From B69-G16 sp964501905 (GTDB taxonomy: Archaea; Thermoproteota; Thermoprotei; Thermofilales; B69-G16): DNA of 64,000 nucleotides. The stretch is from positions 1-64,000 of the forward strand of contig CAZCTW010000009.1 in the NCBI GenBank assembly GCA_964501905.1, in the 5' to 3' direction. Shown one piece after another: positions 33,957 to 42,802 of this stretch (position 1 is its first letter; each line of letters starts with the position of its first letter). Below the pieces are notes generated by a model, which was given only the letters and a program-made list of their open reading frames with translations, did no database searches and was not told the DNA's origin. Made by a program: the position numbers and the translations under genes.

Positions 33957-36719
33957 TTAGTCTTCACGTTTGAGGCTTGGGTGATTGCGAGTTTCCAAAC
34001 TTAAAGCTCTTAAAATAATTTTATAAATCACAATTAAAGTTGTTACTAAGATTATTGTTGCTAGTATAAATATAGTTAGTCCTGTAACATTTTTGTTAGT
34101 CTCTGGATGTTTAACTTCTATTATTATAGATGCAATTGCAGAATTTCCGGCTTTATCCATTGCTATCGCCTTAATAACGTGATGCCCAATGGATATATTT
34201 TGAAATACAAATTCTCCTGGTAATGATTCATTATAAGCCAATTTCTCGTCTAAGTATAGTGTCACAAGTTTTAGTCCTGATAACTCGTCGACTGCTTTAA
34301 TTTTTACATTAAATGTTCTCCCTACTTCGCTGTTATTTGCCGGATAAATTATTTCAAGTCTAGGCGGTCTCATATCTATTATAATAGTCGATATAGGTGT
34401 TCTCCATTCCCCAAATTTATTTTTTATTAATATATTCCATTTATGAACTCCCTCAGAAAGCTTAACGGTTTCAACGTAGAATCCCGAAGTATAGTTTCTT
34501 TTCATGGCATAGGCTTTGTTATCGACTATTAGAGTAACTTCTTCCGCAGCATCCTCTATCAAAGCTTTGAATTCAACCTTTGATCTTGAAGTACAAGTAT
34601 GATTAGCGGGATATATCTCTGTAACTTCGGGATTTTTATACACTATTCTAACTATGTCCCAGAGGTTGAGACTAGGAACTATAAACTCCAAGTAGCCATC
34701 TTTGACCGTATAGTTAACTAATACTTTTTCTATGTTAAAGTCGGGAGAGTAAACCTCTACCTGTTTAACGCTATACTCTTCTGGAAGCTTGACTCTTATA
34801 AAAATAGAATTTTTAGGCTCAACCCAATCTGTATCAGCATTGTAGTGATAGTCGAGATTTACCAGATATATCAATATGTCTCCCGAGCTTTTCATAATCC
34901 TGGTTGTAATGACAACATTATCTGAAGCATTGGTTAAAATTCTTCTATCGTATAAGTTTTTTTACAATTCTACGCATTTTACTCAAAGCAGCGTTATTTA
35001 TAACCTTGTTCTCTAAGGCATTCTCAAAGCGTAAACCAATCCAGTTATCTATTACTGTGACACCAGCGCTAGATAGTAGTTTTTGTCTAACATCTTCGTC
35101 TCTTTTGTTACCTAAATCATCGTAAAGCCCGAATTTCTTGGTAACTATAAGCCTGCCACCGCTTTCAACATAGTTTAGCAGAGCGGTGAAATCTCTGTCA
35201 GATATATGTGTAACTTCGGGAGCGATGATGAGGTTGTATTTGGCAAGCATGTCTGAGGCGTTTGTAGCTAATATTTCTCTCATCCCCAGTAAGAGGACGT
35301 CGTAGTCGATGTGCATTCTCTCTAGAGCTCTAGCCCAGCCATAAACCTCTTTTTGATAGTCATCGCTTTTATAATAGGCAAATGATGGATAGAAGTTCCA
35401 AACAGCAGTAGGCAGAGAGATGAGTAATGCAACATCTGCGAAGCTACTGGTGTTTTCAAAGAATATTCGGTGTTTGCTTATGAACTTATAATACTTAGCT
35501 ACACTTTCCCTCTCTTTTCCGAATACTAATCTCTTCGGAGACCCTCCTCCTAAACATGTTCCCGTGCCGAATGGTACGAGCATTATAGCGCCTGAACTGT
35601 AGACTTCTGCAACTAAAGTTCTAATTAAAGTTGAGGAATTATTTGGTGGTTGATCTGGTTCAAACGGGTTTGAATTGCATAAAATCCATTCTCCTATCCA
35701 TACTTTTTAGAATAATTGCCTGAGGCTTGAGCCATTTTGCTTACAACATAGTTTGTTTGATATGGAGGAGGTTTAAATTGGTTAACTTCCACGTAAATAA
35801 CGTCCATATAGGGTGTCAAAGTTATATGCGGGATCCAAGCAAAATACTCGTTACTCGTAATGGCAACTTTCCGGCCTTTGCTAGACGCATAGGCTCGAAT
35901 ATTTTCAGAAACATTTTTAACAAAACTCAAAGCGGATTTATACCAATAAATGACAGCAGCTTTAAATATTGGATCATTTAAAACCTCTTCAACGTTCTCA
36001 AATTCAACGTTCTCAGTCGGCCAGCTTGCTTTAAACTTGCCTCGTAGATTAATATAGCTACCATGAATCTCTTTAATCCTATATTTTTTAGCTAGATACT
36101 CTCTAAGACAAAAGTTTTTAAGATCGTCTACCCCCAGTTGCTTAAGATCCTCCTTGCTGAAAGTCTTATTTAAGTACTGTATTAACCCACGACCTTCCCA
36201 TGTATCGCTGCATCCCCAGCCTCCTCCCCCAAAAAACACGAATATAGCATCAGGGCTATCGATGAATATAAAATCAGCACCGGTATCAACAGCCTTTCTC
36301 CCCCATTTTATTAGGAAGTCTTCCCAATATGGGTTTTGAGGTTGCATAATTGCGTAGAAATCGCGGCGTCCTAGTTGTTCTTCGCTTAGAACACTGATAA
36401 CGAGAGCTCCAGTAAAGCTTCTGGAAACTCCTACTGTATAAGGGTCGCTAAATATTGTATGTATCTCCACTCTGAGGGATAACGCATCCAGCTCCTATAA
36501 TCTATCCAAGCTGGAACCGTATTATGTAACGCCTCTAAAGAATATTCAGACTTTAAATATCCAAGAAATTGAGAAAACTCCATTTGAAATGCATCGCCGA
36601 TAACTATGTATTTATCCCAATCCGGTGAAGTCTGAGGTTTTGAAGTAGTAATATGTGATAATGAAGCAATTAATATAATAAAGAATTTCTAATAGTAATA
36701 TTACTGTTCTTATTTGCAT
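33957..36719 (-). pseudogene. Secreted glycosidase-like protein with Ig-like domains, frameshifted
   Basis: Joined frames give about 920 residues. There is a signal peptide (from ATG 36719, MQIRTVILLLE / FFIILIASLSH). A TIM-barrel-like part follows (YWEDFLIKWGRKAVDTGADF, YWYKSALSFVKNVSENIRAY). Next is a GATase-like segment resembling the trimerisation domain of GH42 beta-galactosidases (YYKSDDYQKEVYGWARALER ... LIIAPEVTHISDRDFTALLN), then two Ig-like repeats (PPRLEIIYPANNSEVG) and a C-terminal membrane anchor (IFILATIILVTTLIVIYKII). Frameshifts lie near 36690, 36465, 35700 and 34950, mostly at short homopolymers. Either a recent pseudogene or sequencing indels. Confidence 0.6.
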
Positions 36720-36916
36720 GGCAAATCATTAAAAATAAATGATAAAAATTTTTATTTAATACTTTCTGCGCCGTCAAGCTAAGCATAATTCTATGCCATA
36801 GATCCTCCATAAAATCCTAACTTGACAACACCCCTTCACAAGTAGCAAAACATATATAATCCTACAACAATTAAAAAGATAGATGTTCCGTAAATTTTCA
36901 AGAAATTCCGATACAA

Positions 36917-36926
36917 TATATAAATA
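36917..36926 (+). promoter_or_regulatory. TATA element upstream of a C/D box RNA
   Basis: TATATAAATA lies about 25 bases before the C box at 36941. The rest of 36720-36916 is AT-rich and holds no gene I can see. Confidence 0.45.
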
Positions 36927-36940
36927 TCGGAAAAATTCGG

Positions 36941-36990
36941 ATGATGACCCATTGCAGCTCGGACTTATGAAGAAAAGGTTTCCGGCCTGA
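36941..36990 (+). ncRNA. Candidate C/D box sRNA
   Basis: The order is C box ATGATGA (36941-36947), a 12-nt guide, D'-like CGGA (36960-36963), C'-like TATGAAGA (36967-36974), a second guide (about AAAGGTTTCCGG), and D box CTGA (36987-36990). The 50-nt span and spacings are typical of archaeal 2'-O-methylation guides, and a TATA element sits at the right distance. The D' and C' boxes are imperfect and I have not matched the guides to a target. Confidence 0.55.
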
Positions 36991-37036
36991 CGTAACTATT
37001 TTAAAAACCATTTCTAAATATAGACGGGCGCAGTTC

Positions 37037-38707
37037 ATGTACACGTTGGAGAAAGTGATCAACGACCTATCCTATGATGAGGTAGTATTCTACGAATCCC
37101 CGAGAAGCGAACTAGGCGATTTAACTACTAACGCGGCTTTTAAAATAGCGAAGAAAGAAAATCTAAAACCCGAAGCCGTAGCGGAGCGTATCAAAGCGCG
37201 TATTGAAAAATCTTCCTGGGTAGCCTCAGTTCAGATCATTAGAGGATACGTTAACGTATTTCTCGACAGAGGACTTTTTACGAGAATGGTGCTAGACGAA
37301 GCTATGCATGAAAATTATGGAGCCAGAGATGTAGGGAAGGGGAAGACCATTGTTATAGATTACTCGTCACCTAACGTCGCCAGGCCAATGCATGTAGGCC
37401 ACCTAAGGAGCACGGTCATAGGAGGCTCGCTCTATAGAATATATTCATTGCTGGGGTATAAAGTAGTGGGAATAAACTACCTGGGAGATGTCGGAACCCA
37501 GTTCGGCAAGCTCATCTACGCTTATAAAAAATGGGCAAACCCCAAAGCCCTTGAAGAAAACCCCGTAAGAGAGCTGTTTAGGCTATACGTGAAATTTCAC
37601 AGCGAAGCGGAGAAATCCCCTGAGTTGGAAGAAGTAGCCAAGGCAGAATATAGAAAATTGGAAGAAGGCGAGGCGGAACACGTAGAGCTCTGGAGGAAGT
37701 TCAGAGCTTTAAGCATCAAAAGCTTCAAAAAAGTCTACAATTTGTTCGGGATAGAATTCGATGAAATTTCAGGAGAAAGCTTCTACATAGAAGAGGCTAA
37801 AAAGCTAACTAAAGAATTGCTTGAGAGGGGTATAGCAAAAATCGGGGAAAAGGGCGAGAAGAAAAACGCCGTAGTAGCAGACTTGGAGAAGTGGGGCTTA
37901 AATCACCCCGTACTCCTTAAGAGCGACGGGACGACTTTATATCTTTCACGAGACTTAGCGGCGCTCGTAGATAGATGTCGAAAATACAGTTTCCATGCAG
38001 CGATATACGTCGTCGGCAGAGAGCAAATACTCCACTTCAAGCAATTGTTTAAAATAGCAGAACTCATGGAACTTCCCTGTAAAAACCTGCACCATCTATC
38101 CTTCGGGCATCTCAGACTACCCGAAGGCAAAATGTCGACGAGAAAGGGAAGAGTAGTTTTCGCCGAGGAAGTTTTAGAGCGGGCAATAAGTCTTGCTAGA
38201 GAAGAGATAAAGAAACGCTGGAATGAAGACAGGCCTGAAGATGCTCTAAAAATAGGCGTAGCCGCCGTAGCTTACGCCATACTGAAGAGCGAGCCTGAGA
38301 AGGATATCATATTTAAATGGGAGAAAATACTGTCCTTCGAGGGGGAGACGGGCCCCTACCTACAGTATTCTCTAACGAGGGCTAAGAAGATACTGGAGAA
38401 AGCTGGCGTAGAGTCTTCTAAGCTTCCTGAAAACTTCACCGTCGACAGTTATGAATGGGAGTTAGTGAAAGCTATCGCCAGATTCCCCCGCATAACGTTA
38501 CAAGCTGCGGAGAAAATGCGCCCCCACCTAGTAGCTAAATACGCTTTTTCGCTCGCCGACGCCTTCAACAAATTCTATGAAAAGTGCCCCGTACTCAGAA
38601 GTCCTCCTGAAAAGCTGGGGCTGAGACTCTCCCTGGTAAAAGCATTCTACAATACTATGAAGCAAACCCTTTATCTCCTCCTAATACCTGAGCCAGAACG
38701 AATGTGA
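37037..38707 (+). CDS. argS: Arginyl-tRNA synthetase
   Basis: A 556-residue class I synthetase. The HIGH-type motif is NVARPMHVGHLRSTVIGGSL, the KMSKS-type motif is GKMSTRKGRVVFAEEV, and the Arg-specific helical C-terminus (SLADAFNKFYEKCPVL) is present. The N-terminal additive domain is short. It precedes DUF429 by 7 bases. A tRNA-Arg gene lies elsewhere in the window (60347). Confidence 0.95.
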   Translation: MYTLEKVINDLSYDEVVFYESPRSELGDLTTNAAFKIAKKENLKPEAVAERIKARIEKSSWVASVQIIRGYVNVFLDRGLFTRMVLDEAMHENYGARDVGKGKTIVIDYSSPNVARPMHVGHLRSTVIGGSLYRIYSLLGYKVVGINYLGDVGTQFGKLIYAYKKWANPKALEENPVRELFRLYVKFHSEAEKSPELEEVAKAEYRKLEEGEAEHVELWRKFRALSIKSFKKVYNLFGIEFDEISGESFYIEEAKKLTKELLERGIAKIGEKGEKKNAVVADLEKWGLNHPVLLKSDGTTLYLSRDLAALVDRCRKYSFHAAIYVVGREQILHFKQLFKIAELMELPCKNLHHLSFGHLRLPEGKMSTRKGRVVFAEEVLERAISLAREEIKKRWNEDRPEDALKIGVAAVAYAILKSEPEKDIIFKWEKILSFEGETGPYLQYSLTRAKKILEKAGVESSKLPENFTVDSYEWELVKAIARFPRITLQAAEKMRPHLVAKYAFSLADAFNKFYEKCPVLRSPPEKLGLRLSLVKAFYNTMKQTLYLLLIPEPERM

Positions 38708-38714
38708 TGAAATC

Positions 38715-39305
38715 ATGCTAGTACTAGGCGTTGACCTCGCAGGGAGCGAGAAAAGAAACACTGGAATATGCATAATGGATGAAAAGCTGAACGTTTTAAC
38801 GTTCATAGTACACACCGATGAGGAGATATTAGAAGTAATCAAAAGAGTAAAGCCTCGAATTGTAGCAATAGACGCCCCCCTTACCTTGCCCCACGGCAGG
38901 AAAAGCCTAAACCGAAGAGAAAGCATCCATCTAAGAGAGTGTGATAGAAAACTGCTAGAAATGGGCATAAAATTCTTTCCAATCACCTTAGGACCCATGC
39001 GAAAATTAACAGAAAGAGGAATAAAATTAAAAAAGAAAATAGAAAACATGGGCTATAAAGTGATAGAAGTATATCCAGGCGGAGCACAAGATCTCCTAGG
39101 CATTCCTAGGAAATCTAAAGGAGTAAAAGCCTTGAGAGATGGCTTGGTAAAACTAGGGATTAAAGGAATTGAGGAGAACGCGACCGCAGACGAACTAGAC
39201 GCCGTAACCGCCGCTTATGTGGCCCTCCTCCACCTAAGAGGGAAGACCATAGAACTATCGGGAATAGACGGGACAATTGTAATGCCTAACCCCGCTCAGG
39301 CATAG
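38715..39305 (+). CDS. DUF429 protein, predicted RNase H-like nuclease
   Basis: A 196-residue protein beginning VLGVDLAGSEKRNTGICIMD, followed by KPRIVAIDAPLTLPHGR and, later, TADELDAVTAAYVALL. The spaced acidic residues (D7, D55, D165 by approximate count) fit the RNase H-like DUF429 fold. The substrate is unknown. It lies 7 bases after argS and may be co-transcribed. Confidence 0.85.
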   Translation: MLVLGVDLAGSEKRNTGICIMDEKLNVLTFIVHTDEEILEVIKRVKPRIVAIDAPLTLPHGRKSLNRRESIHLRECDRKLLEMGIKFFPITLGPMRKLTERGIKLKKKIENMGYKVIEVYPGGAQDLLGIPRKSKGVKALRDGLVKLGIKGIEENATADELDAVTAAYVALLHLRGKTIELSGIDGTIVMPNPAQA

Positions 39306-39353
39306 ACAATACTTATAAAATATTCATACACGTTTTACTAATTGGTGGTATTC

Positions 39354-40361
39354 TTGTCCAAAATAGGAATAGGCGTAGTTGGTTTAGGCAGAATAGGACA
39401 ACTACACGCTGAAATCTTCCACTCTAGAATACCAAATGCAAAACTAGTAGCCGTCTCTGACGTAGTGGAAAACCTAGCAAAAAGCATCGGTGCACAGCTA
39501 GGAGTAAAATACTATACCGATTACCAACAAATGCTCAAAGATCCAGAAATAGACGCCGTAGTAATATGCACTCCCACATTCCTCCACAAAGAAATGATAA
39601 TACTAGCCGCCGAACACGGCAAACACATACTCTGCGAAAAACCCATAACCGTAACGGTGAAAGAAGCCGAAGAAGCATTATCTAAAGTAGCCAAGAGCGG
39701 AGTAACCCTACAAATAGGATACATGAGAAGATTCGACTACGCATACCAACAAGCCAAAGAAAAAATCAAAAAAGGAGAAATAGGAAAACCCATAACCTAC
39801 ATAGCCATAGCCAGAGACCCCGCACCCCCACCCGGATGGGCCGCAGATCCTAAGCTCAGCGGAGGAATATTCTTGGACATGCTCAGCCACGACTTCGACA
39901 TGGCCAGATGGCTACTAGAAGCCGAAGTAGAAAGAGTACACGTAGAAGGAGGGGCAATGATATACGAAGAAATAAAGGAAAAAGGAGATCTAGATGTAGT
40001 AACAATAAACATAAAATTCACCAACGGCGCAATAGGCCACATACACGGAAGCAGAAAATCCGCCTTCGGATACGACCTAAGGACCGAAGTGTTAGGTACC
40101 GAAGGAACAGTATACGTAGGCTACAGACAGGACCCAATGTTCGCCATAGGAACCAAACAAGGACTAGTATACTGGGGCATAAAATGGTTCTTCAAAAGAT
40201 TCTACGACGCCTACGTAGAAGAAGATAAACACTTCATACAATGCCTACTAGAAGAGAAAACACCGTTGATAACTGGAGAAGACGGCAAAAAAGCAGTACA
40301 AATCGCAGAAGCAGCCTGGAAATCCTACAAAGAACAAAAACCAATTCAAATAACCTATTAA
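39354..40361 (+). CDS. Gfo/Idh/MocA family oxidoreductase
   Basis: A 335-residue NAD(P)-dependent sugar or inositol dehydrogenase. The Rossmann motif is IGVVGLGRIGQLHAEIF, then CTPTFLHKEM, the catalytic CEKPITVT, and SGGIFLDMLSHDFDMARWLL with an active-site His. It is closest in look to myo-inositol 2-dehydrogenases. TTG at 39354 is preferred, with GGTGGT upstream; GTG at 39342 is possible. Third codon positions are strongly biased to A and C, matching the A/C-rich strand around it. Confidence 0.9.
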   Translation: MSKIGIGVVGLGRIGQLHAEIFHSRIPNAKLVAVSDVVENLAKSIGAQLGVKYYTDYQQMLKDPEIDAVVICTPTFLHKEMIILAAEHGKHILCEKPITVTVKEAEEALSKVAKSGVTLQIGYMRRFDYAYQQAKEKIKKGEIGKPITYIAIARDPAPPPGWAADPKLSGGIFLDMLSHDFDMARWLLEAEVERVHVEGGAMIYEEIKEKGDLDVVTINIKFTNGAIGHIHGSRKSAFGYDLRTEVLGTEGTVYVGYRQDPMFAIGTKQGLVYWGIKWFFKRFYDAYVEEDKHFIQCLLEEKTPLITGEDGKKAVQIAEAAWKSYKEQKPIQITY

Positions 40362-40473
40362 CCATTTTTATTAAACCCGTATAACTAGCAACAAACACTT
40401 ACTAGCCTATTGACTTATTTCTAGCCACCAACCATAAGCACTGTTCACAACCTACGAGTCCACAACGTCAAAA

Positions 40474-40872
40474 TCAACGCCGAGCAAAAGGAGCGCGGTC
40501 CTCCCTACTAAAAACAACATACCTAAATCCCCTCTTATTCTCAAACCTAACGTCAAAATACCTCACCAACTCCTCCTTCACTCTCCTATAAAAATACCGA
40601 TTAGCTATATAAGAGGGAGGCTCCACCCTCGAAACAAGCCCTCTAACTCTCCTAAAATCCAACGTACCAAAAACATAAGCAGCATAACCATACTTCACCA
40701 AACTCCTAACCTTAACCGACACCCTACGAGACCTAGCACCAGCAACAATACACTCCGCCACCCTCAACACACAACCCAAAACACTACCCTGAACTCTCCC
40801 AACCCAACCCGACACCATACCAGCCATACCCCACAACCACACCATATAAAACAAACACACCCCCCATCCCAT
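40474..40872 (-). CDS. Hypothetical protein
   Basis: A 132-residue frame. The first ~45 residues are Gly/Trp/Val-rich and weakly hydrophobic. The remainder is basic and looks more protein-like (SLVKYGYAAYVFGTLDFRRV, YFYRRVKEELVRYFDVRFEN). No family is recognised. The true start may be internal. Because the + strand here is extremely G-poor, chance open frames are more likely than usual. Confidence 0.4.
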   Translation of the reverse strand: MGWGVCLFYMVWLWGMAGMVSGWVGRVQGSVLGCVLRVAECIVAGARSRRVSVKVRSLVKYGYAAYVFGTLDFRRVRGLVSRVEPPSYIANRYFYRRVKEELVRYFDVRFENKRGFRYVVFSREDRAPFARR

Positions 40873-41155
40873 ATCACCAAACTATTACAATCAAAAAACC
40901 CACGTACATACACAAACGCCAACACACCTCCACAACCTCAACCAAACAAAACCCATGAACCAAAATACCAAAGAAACGAATATCCAACAACAAACCCTAA
41001 AACACACTACGACAAACACCTAACAAGACAAAAAACCACATAACACCCCCAACAACAAACACTTACAAAAAAACCAAACGGAAAACTTAAAAACATAACC
41101 ATATAATATAACACAGATGCAGACCCAGGGTTACGGCCCGGGGTCCAAGCCCCAA
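40873..41155. other. Noncoding, extremely A/C-rich stretch before tRNA-iMet
   Basis: 283 bases without a convincing gene. In 40861-41100 I count 83 C and only 9 G on the + strand. A TATA element (CATATAATATA, about 41098-41108) serves the tRNA. A small GC-rich fold (GGCCCGGGGTCCAAGCCCC) lies between it and the tRNA. Confidence 0.7.
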
Positions 41156-41280
41156 AGCGGGGTGGGGAAGCCAGGTAATCCCGCGGGGCTCATAAACCTC
41201 TGTCGGACAAAAACGAAAAAAGAGCCCCGACAGAGAATTGAGAGACCCCGAGGTCCCCGGTTCAAATCCGGGCCCCGCTA
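41156..41280 (+). tRNA. Initiator tRNA-Met (CAT) with a 50-nt intron
   Basis: Acceptor AGCGGGG/CCCCGCT with the first-pair A-T of initiators, D arm GGGGAAGCCAGGTAATCCC, anticodon stem CGGGG/CCCCG with the three G-C pairs typical of initiators, anticodon CAT at 41191-41193, and T arm CCCGG-TTCAAAT-CCGGG. The intron (41195-41244) is between positions 37 and 38. CTCA pairs with TGAG to form the central helix of a bulge-helix-bulge, and CTCTGTCGG/CCGACAGAG forms the intron stem. Confidence 0.95.
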
Positions 41281-41415
41281 TAGCCACTATTTTTTTTCTT
41301 TTCTTTCGAAAAGGAAACGAAATTTTTCTTTAATTATCGGTAATGGGACTCTAAGAGTTTTTCAAAAGTTTATCGGGAGTCACCGCGGGATTTTAGGTAG
41401 GTGGGGGTGGTTTGT

Positions 41416-42435
41416 TTATTGTTTGGTCCATCGTCCGTTTATTTTTTTGTATAGTTTTTTCCATTTTTCTGCTGCTGTTTTTGTGTCGTATTTTTGTAGT
41501 AGGGTTAGTGCGTCTTGGAGTTTTTGTTGTTTGCGTTTTATTTCGAATCCTATTTGTTGGGTGTATTTTTTGATGTCGTTTTTTCGGTAGATTACTAGTT
41601 GGTATGTTTCTTTGACTTTTACTTTCATGTTTTTTATTATGATTTCTTCGTTTTCTTTTCGTACTTTTCTCCAGTGGCAGTGTATGTTTTTTAGTTTCAA
41701 TAAGTATTCTACGAATTTTAGGAATTCTATGGAGGAATTGCCTATAGTTATTGCAATGTAAAGTTTGCCTTTGCTCGGAGAAACGCACGGCCCTCCGTCT
41801 CCGTCGAATGCTCCTTTTAGGAATTCGTTGGGGTATATGTATGCTATGATTTTCCAGAGGTTTATTTTGCAGATGTAGCGTATTGTTGTTCCGTTGTGGT
41901 AGACTACGTATCTTCCGTCTTTTGTTTTGGATATTTGGTATTTTTTGCCTGTTATTTTTGATAGTTTTTGTGCGTATTTTTCTGCGTAGTCTCGGTCTTT
42001 TACTCTTAGTTTTGCTGTGGTGCTTCGGCAGGCGTCTGTGAGTGCTGTTCCTATTATGTAGCCTAGTTCTGGGGCTGTTTTTAGTGGTGTTGTTCCTGGT
42101 TTTGTTTTGCCGGTGATCCACCAGTATATGGTCATTGGTGGTATTTTGATGCCTAGTTTTTCTTGGAGTTTTTTGGCTATTTTTCTGCGTCCTAGTTTTT
42201 TCATGGTTAGGGCTAGTTTGTAGGCTTTGTTGTATAGTAGGGCTTTTTGTAGTGGTGTGGGTTTGTATGGTATTAGTTCGTTATGATAGATTTTCTCGAT
42301 TTGGTCTTTGGGGATTTTAGAGCGGTAGATTTTTTGAATTATTTTCACCGCGTCTTCTATTTTGTAGCCTGCGGTTTTGAGGAGGAGTACCGCGTCGAAG
42401 ATTTCAATAGGAATTTTCCTACTCTCCATACTCAT
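41416..42435 (-). CDS. Free-standing LAGLIDADG homing endonuclease-like protein
   Basis: A 339-residue protein. Residues 1-110 contain helix-turn-helix-like repeats (IFDAVLLLKTAGYKIEDAVK; RRKIAKKLQEKLGIKIPPMT). Two LAGLIDADG-type motifs follow: ELGYIIGTALTDA (123-135) and FLKGAFDGDGG (205-215), so both active-site acids are present. GAGGGGGG precedes the start. It is not inside an intron or intein. It lies 136 bases after the initiator tRNA gene, and its target is unknown. Codons are A/C-rich. Confidence 0.78.
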   Translation of the reverse strand: MSMESRKIPIEIFDAVLLLKTAGYKIEDAVKIIQKIYRSKIPKDQIEKIYHNELIPYKPTPLQKALLYNKAYKLALTMKKLGRRKIAKKLQEKLGIKIPPMTIYWWITGKTKPGTTPLKTAPELGYIIGTALTDACRSTTAKLRVKDRDYAEKYAQKLSKITGKKYQISKTKDGRYVVYHNGTTIRYICKINLWKIIAYIYPNEFLKGAFDGDGGPCVSPSKGKLYIAITIGNSSIEFLKFVEYLLKLKNIHCHWRKVRKENEEIIIKNMKVKVKETYQLVIYRKNDIKKYTQQIGFEIKRKQQKLQDALTLLQKYDTKTAAEKWKKLYKKINGRWTKQ

Positions 42436-42615
42436 CCCCCCTCGCTCTCCGTCTAACAGAGTAGCGGGGTCGTATGGAGAGTCGCTGCTAATCTCTGACG
42501 ATTTTCAGCCTCCTCGTGTCATCAGAGGCTCGCTGTGGCAGGGCTCCGCGCCCGCTGGTATGCCGGCCTCCCCTCCGGAGCCCTTCGCGGAGGAGAGGTA
42601 GGGGCCGGGCTTTTT

Positions 42616-42645
42616 GCCCGCTTAAGGCATGGCCTACAAGCGGGC
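42616..42645. repeat. Hairpin A of a tandem homologous pair
   Basis: The outer stem is GCCCGCTT/AAGCGGGC (with an asymmetric A), and the inner part is AAGGCATGGCCTA. The inner sequence is nearly the same as in hairpin B. Confidence 0.65.
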
Positions 42646-42671
42646 GTCCGCAAGGCATAGCCTACGCGGAC
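42646..42671. repeat. Hairpin B of a tandem homologous pair
   Basis: The outer stem is GTCCGC/GCGGAC, and the inner part is AAGGCATAGCCTA. It follows hairpin A with no spacer. The stems differ while the tops agree, as expected for related structural units. Confidence 0.65.
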
Positions 42672-42676
42672 CTGAA

Positions 42677-42716
42677 CCCCCAACCCTTCTCCCTCAACAT
42701 CGTGGAGGGTTGGGGG
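42677..42716. repeat. 11-bp inverted repeat
   Basis: CCCCCAACCCT pairs perfectly with AGGGTTGGGGG across an 18-base loop. A run of A follows on the + strand (T on the minus strand precedes it), so it could end transcription of the minus-strand HerA-like gene or belong to a larger RNA fold. Confidence 0.6.
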
Positions 42717-42802
42717 TAAAAAAGAGCCCGGCTTTCCCCTCTGTGATGCGGTGACCCCCTCATTGGCTCGGGGATCCTGCCCAAACCCCAAGGTTTGGGC
42801 AT

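Larger units (their letters stand above)
42436..42802. other. GC-rich structured noncoding block
   Basis: 367 bases between the homing endonuclease and the HerA-like gene, far more GC-rich than the average of the window. It contains at least four strong inverted repeats, including two homologous tandem hairpins (42616-42671), an 11-bp stem (42677-42716), and CCCAAACC/GGTTTGGG near 42780-42799. No protein frame is convincing. It could be a structured RNA, an element end, or a recombination region. Confidence 0.6.

Noticed and set aside
41660..41700. CTCCAGTGG in the homing endonuclease gene, near the composition switch
   Set aside because: It continues CAGTG, without GAAA or a G-string, so it does not support a second ORB-type origin there.
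41393..42121. Arg/Asn/Lys-rich 242-codon open frame overlapping the homing endonuclease
   Set aside because: It is a shadow in another frame caused by the C-poor + strand. Its composition is not that of a folded protein.
42516..42540. TGATGA ... CTGA on the minus strand as a C/D box RNA
   Set aside because: The spacing leaves only about 10 nt for a guide and no second box pair follows. The block is better described as hairpin-rich of unknown role.
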